Shown here piece after piece: positions 9,540 to 18,235 of a stretch of 64,000 nucleotides of DNA (its first letter is position 1; each line of letters starts with the position of its first letter). A program made the translations under genes and the position numbers. Under the pieces are notes generated by a model. That model ran no database searches, had not been told where the DNA came from, and saw nothing but the letters and a program-made list of their open reading frames with translations. The DNA is from JAJEFO01 sp965214325 (lineage in GTDB: Bacteria; Pseudomonadota; Alphaproteobacteria; Rhodobacterales; Rhodobacteraceae): the NCBI GenBank assembly GCA_965214325.1, contig CBDCBG010000006.1, positions 2,728,001 through 2,792,000 on the forward strand. The letters are read 5' to 3'.

Positions 9540-9562
9540 AATTCCCCGTTTCCTGCAAAATT
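9534..9562 (-). promoter_or_regulatory. Direct repeat at the tupB start, candidate operator
   Basis: The ten bases CTGCAAAATT occur at 9534-9543 and again at 9553-9562, a 19-bp period, close to two helical turns. The proximal copy covers the presumed TTG start of tupB. A dimeric regulator such as the HTH protein encoded by the last gene of this operon could bind here; this is an inference. Confidence 0.35.
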
Positions 9563-9909
9563 TCCGTCATTCTAGGGAAACTTGGACGTTTGGCAAGGGT
9601 TGTCGACCGGCGCATCGGTGGCGCGTCTCCCTTTCCGGTCCGCATGAATCCAGCGGCATGACGCGACGCCGCACGCGGCCAGCCGCCGACAACAGTGGCG
9701 GCGGCGGAGGCGCAGCGCGGGATGATGGGCGCGGATCTCGCCGCGGCCCCTCGTTCGGGGGTTTCCAAGGGCGTTGAAAGCGCTGCGTGGGCCCACGACA
9801 CGGGGCGCGCATTCATGCAGCCCGTTTCCGTGCATGTCGTCGCTCGCCCAGAAGCGCTTGAAGCGGCGTGCTTCATGTTCAGATCAACATCACGCACGAT
9901 GACGGTGGG
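9563..9909. other. Intergenic region upstream of tupB
   Basis: It should hold the tup promoter near its left side. No gene is recognised between here and the ISKra4 remnant. Confidence 0.4.
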
Positions 9910-10641
9910 TCAATTCCGGGGCGCACGCCAATTTTCGGGCTGGGCCGCGGCGATCCGTTGAGCCTTCCATGGAGCGAACTCTTCCCGCTGCAAGTTCTTC
10001 CAACAGGCCTTCAGCGCCGGCAACGCGTTCGCGCCCCGCCTTGACCATTCGCATCCCGACCTCTTGAAGCGGGCGGCGACCATTTTCTTGCAACCGCTCT
10101 CGATCTGGCCGCTTCCAATCTGCATGCCGCGCGCCCGGCACTCGTCGTGACGCATTCTCCCCTTGTTCGAATCGAATTGGTCAATGCACTTCGCCACCGC
10201 CTTCCCTCGACTGCGGTGCGGTCGCAGATCCGCCATGACGCGGCCAACTTTCCCGTCCAGCAGCTGGGCCTTGATTCCCGCCAGGCGCGCCTTGCGCGCG
10301 AACACGCATCTGACCAGCACCTTGAGGGCTTCGGACGCGCATTCGGGCGCGTGGAACACATCCAGGATGCAGGCCTTCCGTCTCGTTCCGGCGCATCGGG
10401 ACGCCGGGTTTCCTCGCCGGGTTCCAGGGTCCGTCGCCGCAGCGTCGTCGCGGGAACCTTCACCCCGGCAAGGTTGCGCAACTTGCGGGACGCCTCCTCG
10501 AGGCCGTCCGAGACCGCGGCGTCGGCCACGACGCTCGCCGCGCCCGGCGCGGCCGTCCGCCCCTCCAGCCCGAGGGCGCGGTCCAGGGGGAAGAGGCCGG
10601 AACCGCAGTCCCGGCAGCGGCAATGCGTCCGCCCGGCCTCC
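9910..10641 (-). pseudogene. ISKra4-family transposase, C-terminal part, frameshifted
   Basis: Fragments in different frames give the central CRCRDCGSGLFPLDRALGLE and SDGLEEASRKLRNLAGVKVP. The catalytic-region DVFHAPECASEALKVL and the terminal MQIGSGQIESGCKKMVAARF typical of ISKra4 transposases follow. The 5' part of the gene lies at 15587-15927; the two were separated by insertion of the DruA-IS4 element. When the insert and one copy of the 10-bp target duplication are removed, the N-terminal frame runs directly into RTHCRCRDCG. Additional internal frame changes show it was already decayed. Confidence 0.7.
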
Positions 10642-10909
10642 CAATGGCATTGACTTAAGGAATCAGGGTTGTTGACTTAACGGGACGTGGGTGGTCCTGC
10701 ACCGGAAGGCCGGTCTTTCGGGTGGAAGCGGCTCAGCTTGCTGCGGCGACCTTCCCCTTCCGTGCCCATTTGCTTTTCGGCTTGCGCGACACTCTCGGAT
10801 AGCTTCGTCCTGGCCGTTCCCGCTGCCAGAGGGCGGCGACGTCGTCGACGATCCGCGCGACGGTTTCGGCGACGGCCTCGGCCTGGACGAGCGCGAGGGC
10901 CTCGAAGTT

Positions 10910-13402
10910 CACACGTCCTGACCTCGCCCCTTGCGACAGGCAACTTTCATGAGGCGGGTTTCCCCGCCCTGGCATTGTTCCCGGGCAATTCGCAGACCAT
11001 GCGCAGGCCGGTTCCGGGGAAGATCGTGCATGTCTGGTTGAGCTCTTCGAGCAGTCCCGCGACGGCGGCGTCGCCCGCATCGCTGGCGGTGCCGAGGATG
11101 CGCACCCGCAGGATGCCGTTTTCCGGGTCCGGGACGATGTCGGCATCCGACTGGAACAGTTCGGCGAGGGTGCGGCGTGGGCGTTGCTTCGCGCCCTGCG
11201 CGTCGGCGACGGCGGGCATCATCCGGGTCTCGGCGCGGCAGGCGATCATGCGGATGACGTCGAGGAGCAGCCTCTCGCCGGAGGGCAGCGCGTCAAGCCA
11301 CTCATCCTCGCCGAGTTCCGCGACCTTGACGTGCGTGGGCAGATCCCTGCGCCGGAGCTTGAGCGCCTCGCGCTCGGCGTCGAGCGTCCCGATCTCGGCC
11401 TTCAGCCTCTCGGCGGACCTGGCGGCCGTGCCGGACGGCCCGCCCCCGGTCAGGTCGGCGACGCGGTTGCGCAGCGTGCCGAGCCTGTTCCGCATCCGGT
11501 TGATCCGGCGGTCCAGCTCGCGCCGGGCCGGATTGACGACGCGCGCCTCCGGATCCTGCTCGGCAAGGCCGTGCACCGGCAGCGCGTCGAGGCTGAACTC
11601 GTCGCGCATGTACTTGAAGAAGCTCTCCTGCGCCCATCGGGAGAACAGCGCGCCTGCGGCCTGCTCCGTCGGCACGCCGAAGTCGGTGGTCACGAGCGGG
11701 ACCTGCCGGCCCGAGTCCAGCAAGCGGCGGATCTGGCGAACCTCGGGCCCCTTGCCGCCCTTGCCCAGCCTGATCCGCCTCTCGGCAAGGCGGACCTCGG
11801 CCGAGCCGGCGCCGCCGGGACCGTGGAGCGGCGCCTCGACGGCGCGGAACTCCTCCTCCGGCCAGTCCTCGCCCCTGAAGCCCTTGTGCCAGGTGATCAC
11901 CGCGATGCCACGCCGGGCGAGGCGGGCGAACAGGGCCGGGCTCCATCCCTCCCGGTCGAAGACCAGCGTCAGCGCGGGCGCGGCCTCCGGCGAGACCGTG
12001 AGATCCGGCGCGTCCGGTCCCGGCAGGCCCAGCCGATCCAGCGCCGGAAGGACGTCGTGCTCCAGCGCCTTGGCCATGCCGGGATCGAGATCCTTGTGCA
12101 GGCACAGCAGCGGCCTGCCGCCGAGCGCGTTGACCCAGTAGCTGGTCGAGGCCGGCAGGCAGAGCTTCCGGCGCGACACGAAGTGCTTCGGAAGGCGGCC
12201 CTTGCGGCCGGCATAGACCTTCACGTGCCCGTCCACCGACAGCGTGGCGTGGGCGTCCGGCTCGTCGGCCATCCACGCCCGCGCCAGCGCGTCCTGCCAG
12301 CCCTTCACCCGCTGAACGTCGGATGCGAGCGCCCGGATCTTGCGCCGCAGCGTCTTCGCTTCCGGGCAGCGGTCCAGCCCCAGGACCGCGCCCCATTCCC
12401 CCGGAGCCTCGTGGCGCAGCGCCTCGGGGTTGCGGACCCGGGCCATGAACAGGAACGCGAGCAGGAGAAGCGTGCTCGTCAGCCCGTGGCATCCTTTCGG
12501 CAGCGACAGGAACGCGCCCGAACGGTCGAGCAGCCCTTCCTTCAGGAGCGTCGGCAGCGCGGCCAGCACGCCGCCGCAGGCGACCGCCGAAAGAGGCTCG
12601 TCGAAGCGCGGATGCGCCTCGGCCATCGCCCCCGCCGAGGCCGCGACGCGCCCCGCGCTGTCGCGCGCGCCCCGGCCCATCGGCGCCTCCCGGTCGCGCC
12701 GGTCCCGTTCGCTGCGGCCGAGCAGGCCTGCCCGGACATCCTCGTCCTGCGTGTCCGTTCCGGCCGGCTGCTCCTCCTGCGCCTCCGGCTTCGTGTTCTC
12801 CGGCTCGGGCTGTCGCGCGCCGATGAACCCCTTGCGGCGGTTGTGGTTCAGCGTCGTGGCGGGAACCTCCAGCTCGCGGGCAACCGCGGTGCCGCTCATG
12901 CCCTTGGAAAGGAGGCGGTCCGCCTCCCGCGCCGTCTCGCCGGTGATCACGCTCGTTCCACGGCCCCGGCGCGGCTCGTGGAACGCCGCCTCGCCCTCGT
13001 TCCGAAGCTTGTCCGCCGCACGCTGAACCGTCGCGCGGCCAACGCCGAACGCAGCCTGCAGGTCCCTGTGGCGGATGCCGTGCCTGGCGAACCTGGCGAT
13101 CCGCAGTCTCATGGCCGGGCGGTCGTTCTCGTCGTGGCAGTCGAAGGGCTCGAGGTTGGAGAAGCAGACGGTCTGGCCGTCCTCGGATGCGAAGGAGAAG
13201 CACGAAGCGCCGATTTGGACGGCGTCTGAAGGGTGCATGGCGAGCGTGTTCATGGGAAGCGGGAAACCTGAAAGTGAGCCTCATGTTATATTGCCCGCTT
13301 CCGGCGTGCCTGTCAAGCCGGAAATCTGCATATTGTCGTTGTTTTGTTGGCCAAACGGGCCCTGGAGGACATCGAAATCAGCCCGCGAGGTCAGGACGTG
13401 TG
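10910..13402 (-). mobile_element. 2.5-kb IS, autonomous relative of the MITEs
   Basis: The element has inverted termini CACACGTCCTGACCTCG at both ends and is flanked by a perfect 5-bp duplication AAGTT (10905-10909 and 13403-13407). Its only gene encodes a 768-residue transposase-like protein. The same terminal sequence and a 5-bp duplication are found on the roughly 250-bp MITEs in this window, making this the likely source of their mobility. It inserted into the 3' part of a DruA-IS4 transposase gene. Confidence 0.88.
10947..13253 (-). CDS. Large HTH/DDE-type transposase (768 aa), family not assigned
   Basis: The N-terminal part (about residues 45-135) has two helix-turn-helix-like segments, RIARFARHGIRHRDLQAAFG and MSGTAVARELEVPATTL, suggesting DNA binding at the terminal repeats. 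The centre has LSVDGHVKVYAGRKGRLPKHF, with a candidate first Asp, and TLVFDREGWSPALFARLARR, with a candidate second Asp, then ITWHKGFRGEDWP. A candidate Glu lies in SRWAQESFFKYMRDEF, the usual place of the DDE glutamate. A coiled-coil-like Arg/Glu-rich stretch follows. I recall similar proteins annotated only as putative transposase; the IS family is not certain. The frame is intact between intact ends, so it may be active. Confidence 0.75.
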   Translation of the reverse strand: MNTLAMHPSDAVQIGASCFSFASEDGQTVCFSNLEPFDCHDENDRPAMRLRIARFARHGIRHRDLQAAFGVGRATVQRAADKLRNEGEAAFHEPRRGRGTSVITGETAREADRLLSKGMSGTAVARELEVPATTLNHNRRKGFIGARQPEPENTKPEAQEEQPAGTDTQDEDVRAGLLGRSERDRRDREAPMGRGARDSAGRVAASAGAMAEAHPRFDEPLSAVACGGVLAALPTLLKEGLLDRSGAFLSLPKGCHGLTSTLLLLAFLFMARVRNPEALRHEAPGEWGAVLGLDRCPEAKTLRRKIRALASDVQRVKGWQDALARAWMADEPDAHATLSVDGHVKVYAGRKGRLPKHFVSRRKLCLPASTSYWVNALGGRPLLCLHKDLDPGMAKALEHDVLPALDRLGLPGPDAPDLTVSPEAAPALTLVFDREGWSPALFARLARRGIAVITWHKGFRGEDWPEEEFRAVEAPLHGPGGAGSAEVRLAERRIRLGKGGKGPEVRQIRRLLDSGRQVPLVTTDFGVPTEQAAGALFSRWAQESFFKYMRDEFSLDALPVHGLAEQDPEARVVNPARRELDRRINRMRNRLGTLRNRVADLTGGGPSGTAARSAERLKAEIGTLDAEREALKLRRRDLPTHVKVAELGEDEWLDALPSGERLLLDVIRMIACRAETRMMPAVADAQGAKQRPRRTLAELFQSDADIVPDPENGILRVRILGTASDAGDAAVAGLLEELNQTCTIFPGTGLRMVCELPGNNARAGKPAS

Positions 13403-15586
13403 AAGTTGCGGAAGACGGCGGCGACGGCATGCTTGAAGTTCACCCTTTTCGGCGGCCTGCCGTCCGGCGAGGCGTTGATCTCCCCGTCGATCTCGTTGGT
13501 CATGAGGCGGGTCGCGGTGACCATGACGAAGTTGGCGTACAGTTCCTGGAGGACGCCGCGCTCGCTTTCGGAGCGGAAGGACTCGACGGCCAGGAACCAC
13601 TTCGCGGTCTTGTACATCTCCTCGATGCGCCAGCGCGCCCTGCAGATGCCGGCCAGGTCCTCGACGGTGAAGCCGTCTTCGGCGGCCAAGGTGGTGCCGA
13701 GGGCGAAGACGGTGTCGCCGGCGGCGTAGCGGACCAGCCTGAGCTTCAGCGGCCCGAACGCCGCGCCGGGGTGGCGGGCCTTCAGCCGGGCCAGCGCCCT
13801 GTCGTCGGGCCGGATCCAGACCAGCCTCTCTTCCAGCGGGCCGGCGAGGAAGGCGACGGTTTCCGCGTTCGCGTCCCGCTTGAGCCGGAACACGGCGTCC
13901 TGGCCCCGGACGACATGGGCGAGAAGCATCTCGTAGGAGAAATAGCCCCGGTCGTAGACGACCACGTCCCCGGCGGACAGGGTCCTGAGGTGCTCGACGG
14001 CGGCGCGCCGCTCGTTGGTGTCGGCGTACAGGCCGAAGTCGGTCGGCAGCCGCGGCTCCAGCTCGTAGAGGCAGCTGACCAGCCCTTGCGGATAGTGCGC
14101 ATGCTCGCCCGGCGTCCTGTATCCGGCATCCGCAAGCGGCGGCGGCAGGTTGACCTTGGCGCCGTCGACGCCGAACACCCGCCGCCCCTTCCAGAGCGGG
14201 CGGTCCGGAGCCCGGGCGAGGATCTCCCGGTGGAGGTCCCTGAAGACCTGCGGATCGACCTTGGCGCGCGCCCGGGACATCGCCGACGGCGTCACCGGGC
14301 TTTCCTGCGGCAGCGCCACCCCCAGGCTGCGCGCGTTCTCCCAGATCTCGGCGAGGGCATCGCCGTAGCTGCGCCCGGTCCCGAACACCAGGCGGAGGAC
14401 GAAGAGGACGGCCAGGAAGGTGCCGATCAGTCGCCGGCGCACCCGCCACTCGCGGTCGTGGCGCTCGGCCGTCCTGGCGGCGGCGGCGGCGACCGCGCTC
14501 CACATCCCGGCGACCGTCCGGGCGCTTTCGGGGGCGCGGGCCGGCTTGCCTCCCGCTTCCTTCCGCTCGCCGCGCAGCGCGGCCCGGGCGTCCGTTTCCA
14601 GCTCGGTCACGTACACGTCCTTGGGCGCGCGGGAGGCGGTGGCGCCGATCCCCTTCCATCCCGCCGCGCGGTAGCAGCTGCCCTCCTGCTCCTGCGGGTC
14701 GACGAACGTCTCCGCAAGGAGCGGGCGCACGCCCCAGCGCCGGTGCCAGTCGTCGGCGATCCGGCGGGTCGCCAGCGACAGCGACCGGGAGGCCAGGTTC
14801 CTGACACGGACCCATGGAAACACCAAAAAGCGGCTGTGCCGGACAACCCGCCGGAGGCCGTCCTCGCGCTGGCGCTCCGTCCATCCGATCCATGCGTCGC
14901 GGACCGGAAGCGACCCGGAGCTCTCGAACATCAGGCAGCCCAGGCGGCGGCCGCTGCCGTCGAGGACGAAATACGCGAGGTGGCAGCCGATGGGCGACCT
15001 GCAGCCGCGCGGATGGCAGCGGTCCACGAGCTCGGTCCATTCGGCAAGGTCCCGCCCGTCGGCGGCGACCTCCAGCGTGACCGGCTCCAGGTCCCGGAGC
15101 GGCGCATCGACCGGCTCGCCGGGCTCGCCGGCTTCGGTGCGGGCGGAAGGCCCGCGCCGCCCGCCCGTCTCGCGCCGTTCCGGCAGGGTCAGGATGCCCA
15201 GCGTCTCCAGCTTTTCGAGAACCCGCAGGCAGAACTGCTCCCTGCAGGTTCCGGACGGCGTGTGCCAGGTGAAGTTCTCGCACAGCGTGCGGGCCAGCTC
15301 CCGCCGGCTGTCCTTCGGGAACAGCTCGACCATCTCCTGCATGACCGCGATCTGCCTGCGGGTCAGCCGCTTGCCGAAAAAGGTGGTGGTCTCCAGGTTC
15401 TCGATGCGCGGATCCATCGCGGCCTCCCTCGGGACGGACTGATTCGACGCTACATTGAACCGGGCCGATCCATGAGTCAAGCCTGAACGAAAGATTCCGG
15501 CGCGCGCAAGCAAACGCCTCAGGACATGCTCTTTGGCCGATCGCGGAAATCAGGAAAATCTGTCCCGGCCAAACTCAACGCCATTG

Positions 15587-15927
15587 CGCGGCCTCCACGG
15601 GCCCGGACGCGAGGCAAGGGACTTGCCGGTCTTCCGGTGCCGTTCCACCGGCTTGCCGCATTCCGTGCGGCCGGGCGTCGGAAGCTCCGCGCCGACCCGT
15701 TCAAGCAGCGACTTGTACATTGCAGCACCGCTGGAATGCGTCACGTCCCGGATCGCGGCCTCCTTGCCGCCCGGATCGCTCTCCAGCTTCGGGGCCAGGT
15801 CCCGCGAAGCCCGAAAGCGCCGCCGCCTCGAGCGCGGCCATGGATGACGCCGCCTGCCCGGCGGACGGAGCGTCGCGGCTTCGGACCCCGCCGCCCTCAA
15901 GCCGGCACTCCGCGGAAACGCCGCCAC
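15587..15927 (-). pseudogene. ISKra4-family transposase, N-terminal part
   Basis: Translation gives MYKSLLERVGAELPTPGR followed by TECGKPVERHRKTGKSLASR, resembling the zinc-ribbon N terminus of ISKra4 transposases. It ends exactly at the DruA-IS4 insertion and continues in frame at 10641. The true start codon is unclear. Confidence 0.5.
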
Positions 15928-16762
15928 TCCCGCAAACGATCCGGTGCTTCCCCGAACCCTTCCGGGCCGGATCCTTCAGGGACGCCGCCACATCCGGATC
16001 ATGGGACCCCGGCTCATTGTCACTGCCGCACACAAGCAGTCTCTCCCGCTCTCCTCTTCTCGGTCACGCGGCGCCGATCGACTGTACGGAAATTGAAATG
16101 ACATTGGTCAGCCAAGTGCGGCTGCTGCCGAGCCCGAAGCGTCCGATCGCCGGAATGCCCTGCCTTCCCGTGAGGCTGCGCGCATTGATCCTGAACAAGA
16201 TCCTGGTTTCGGCTCACTGACAGGACGTCATGCAGGACGTCGTCATTTGGCGAAGAAAGACATATCGCCCCCGCCCGCTTCTCTGCCGTTGGGACGTTGA
16301 AGTCATGAAATGCCGACGTCATTGCAAGCAGTTCCATCCAGATGGCCAGCCCGTTTTGACAGACGATCGCCCCGAATTCGGAATGTCTGCCGACGCGGCC
16401 GAACCCGGGCAGGCAGACCAGGTTCGAATCCAGTCCGGGTAGAGATCGTTTCCGCCAAGCCAGGCAAACCTCAGCTTTAGCCCGGAAAGGCAATTCCAAC
16501 ACCGGCATTCGGTCTCGGGAGCAGGAACGTCACAGGACTTGGCTCAATGTCGATTGGCTTGAAGTTGGCAGTCAAGGTATCGGGTGTTGCAGCCTGCACG
16601 GGAACGGGCATGATGCCACCGACGCATCCCGTCGCACGGAAAACGCCTTCCGACCGACGCTTGCCCGCAATGCGACGCTGCGAACGGAAATGCCGGCGCG
16701 ATCATGTCTCCGCGCAGGACGCCACGCTTTCTCGATCCGCTGTGCCGTGGCCCGCTCGCTTG
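15928..16762. other. Long non-coding or unrecognised stretch
   Basis: A minus-strand frame at 16020-16508 (162 codons) is open but has no recognisable motif and an unlikely composition (many Gln, His and Cys). I see no gene here that I can support. A GGTTCGAATCC near 16421 resembles a tRNA T-arm, but no cloverleaf surrounds it. Confidence 0.4.
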
Positions 16763-17605
16763 CTACACGGGTCCCGCGGCAACTGCAACTGGATGCTCTT
16801 TCGCGCCCTTTCGCGTGAAGACAACCGGGAACCAGTCCTCTCGAAGCCTTTCCCCGGGAGACATCCCGTGTCCAGGGTACGGCGGAGAGGTCCGGCCCGG
16901 TCGTTCGACATAGCGTGCGTCGTCGCCAACAAAACGGAGAGAGAATGCGCGTCGACGACCAGTCGAGACATTGCCGCGGGCTCCGTGCAACATGCCAAAG
17001 CTGAACGCAACCGCATCGCCTGGCTGCATCGGCCACTCCCGTATCTCCATGCCTTCCGCGTCAGGATCGGGCACAGGCATGTAGGCCACTTCGTCAAGGT
17101 AGAAATTGTCCTCGTTCAGCCAGCGCGTCGGCAGCACAGGCCTTGGCCAGAGATGTGAACCGGCAACGCATCGTAGCGTAGCATCGGTGACCGGATCGAC
17201 CGGTGACCAGAAGCTTACGGTCTGTCGGCCAGAGACGAAGTAGTACGGCCCGTCCTGATGCCAAGGTGTGGGCTTCGAGGTGCCGGGCTCCTTGACCAGC
17301 ACGTGTTCATGAAAGAACTGCGCCGTGTCCGATTGCATGAGGTCTGCGGCAACCTCGGCAGCAGGGGAATTGCGCAGCACCTCCCCGAATTCCGGGATGC
17401 GTGTCCAGTTGCAGTAATCGTCGAAGAAACGCCCGCTGTCGCCCGAAGCGAGATTCTCGGCAGCGTAGGGACCTGGCTCCGCCATGTTCCTATCAATGCC
17501 CGCACGGATTGCATCAGCATGATCGACAAAGAGGCCCTTGACCAGCACGACGCCGTCGCGCTGATAGGAATCGATGTCTGATTGCGCGAGACATGGATGG
17601 GGCAT
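16763..17605 (-). CDS. Phytanoyl-CoA dioxygenase (PhyH) family protein
   Basis: A 280-residue Fe(II)/2-oxoglutarate oxygenase. Visible ligands are the HxD pair in TPWHQDGPYYF and the distal His in SFGMLHGARGN; the 2-oxoglutarate-binding Arg is likely in RRAFSLRFVGDDARY. The N terminus MPHPCLAQSDIDSYQRDGVV is typical of the family. ATG 17605 is chosen because the reconstructed upstream gene stops two bases before it, making a two-gene operon now split by the ISAs1 element at 17651-22938. The natural promoter is therefore displaced by more than 5 kb. The substrate is not predictable. Confidence 0.85.
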   Translation of the reverse strand: MPHPCLAQSDIDSYQRDGVVLVKGLFVDHADAIRAGIDRNMAEPGPYAAENLASGDSGRFFDDYCNWTRIPEFGEVLRNSPAAEVAADLMQSDTAQFFHEHVLVKEPGTSKPTPWHQDGPYYFVSGRQTVSFWSPVDPVTDATLRCVAGSHLWPRPVLPTRWLNEDNFYLDEVAYMPVPDPDAEGMEIREWPMQPGDAVAFSFGMLHGARGNVSTGRRRAFSLRFVGDDARYVERPGRTSPPYPGHGMSPGERLREDWFPVVFTRKGAKEHPVAVAAGPV

Positions 17606-17864
17606 GCTCAATGCTTGGCCGACATGCACCGCTTTGCAAGGGGAATTTGCCAGGACCATTTTATTGTCGATTCTGCGGGGCCGACATGACGGAGAGCGGT
17701 CATGCCTGATGCGTCCCGGGTCATCTGCGCGCCGGTTTCGACGGTCGTCACTTGGCGCCCGGGCCATTCTGAACGCGGTTTTCGGGCTGTTCGGGCACGG
17801 CTGTTCCTTCGCGCCGTCTGGCGGCGCGTTCCGGTGCGCTCCTCGCACGGTCAGGACAGGCGGA

Positions 17865-18087
17865 TCACGCGCCGGGCGGGAGCAGGATCGCGTCGACCGC
17901 CTCCTGGGCGCGGGCGGCGTAGTGCCGGTTCGCCTCGGGGATGCAGCTGAAGCGCCCGTCGCAGCGCACGATGGCGATGGCTGCGTTGGTCAGGCAGGAA
18001 AGGTTGCGCGGCAGATTGCGGACGTGCGCCCTGCACCGGTCCTCGTCGCAGGCGAAGTCGCGCACGTAATGGACCCGGTTCTCAATC
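17865..18087 (-). pseudogene. ISAs1-family transposase, C-terminal part cut off by RIT
   Basis: Translation gives IENRVHYVRDFACDEDR, then LPRNLSCLTNAAIAIVRCDG, the standard ISAs1 C terminus, ending at TGA 17865-17867. The N-terminal part resumes at 21498. A 6-bp repeat TCAATC flanks the insertion (18082-18087 and 21493-21498). Confidence 0.85.
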
Positions 18088-18088
18088 T

Positions 18089-18173
18089 AATGCCGACAAC
18101 CCGGCAATGCCGACTGGCGGACGGAACTCCTTGATTCCCAACTGATCCGCCCGCCATTTGTCGGCATTATCCG
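18089..18173 (+). repeat. RIT terminal inverted repeat, left
   Basis: An 85-bp repeat matched in inverse at 21407-21491 and present again at 63161-63245. The AATGCCGAC motifs are at 18089 and 18104, and the inverted GTCGGCATT is near 18160. Confidence 0.92.
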
Positions 18174-18179
18174 TTGCAT

Positions 18180-18197
18180 GCCCTCCGGCCGGAGGGC
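18180..18197. promoter_or_regulatory. Perfect 18-bp palindrome upstream of ritA
   Basis: GCCCTCCGGCCGGAGGGC lies between the left terminal repeat and the ritA start at 18236. It could be an operator or form an RNA hairpin in the leader; which one cannot be told from sequence. Confidence 0.4.
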
Positions 18198-18235
18198 CAT
18201 TCTTGCTCCTTTCACCAGACCGAAAGGACAAGAGA

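Larger units (their letters stand above)
10733..15417 (-). pseudogene. DruA-IS4 transposase gene, split by the IS at 10910-13402
   Basis: The coding parts are 15417-13408 and 10909-10733. Removing the inserted IS and one AAGTT duplication restores a single 728-residue frame (AVAAVFRNF joined to EALALVQAEAV). Residues about 1-110 include RRQIAVMQEMVELFPKDSRR. Residues about 110-300 are a DUF4338/DruA-like domain (RDAWIGWTERQ, HSRFLVFPWVRVRNLAS, LLAETFVD, CYRAAGWKG). The remainder is an IS4 DDE domain with VFGVDGAKVNLP, DVVVYDRGYFSYEM and CRARWRIEEMYKTAKWF. The gene was probably functional before the nested insertion. Confidence 0.85.
10642..15586 (-). mobile_element. IS4-family element with DruA-domain transposase, copy 1, carrying a nested IS
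   Basis: The ends are inverted repeats CAATGGCATTGACTT (left) and CAATGGCGTTGAGTT (right, reverse complement). They are flanked by a 10-bp near-perfect duplication, CCCGGCCTCC on the left and CGCGGCCTCC on the right, as expected for IS4-family insertion. The host sequence is an ISKra4 transposase gene. The element is interrupted by a 2.5-kb IS at 10910-13402. Copy 2 is at 50472-52438. Confidence 0.85.

Noticed and set aside
11184..13229. Long plus-strand open frames opposite the 768-aa transposase
   Set aside because: Arg/Gly/Pro-rich antisense translations without motifs, a by-product of GC-rich codon use on the other strand.
16410..16440. tRNA gene (GGTTCGAATCC)
   Set aside because: T-stem is mismatched and no cloverleaf can be drawn around it.
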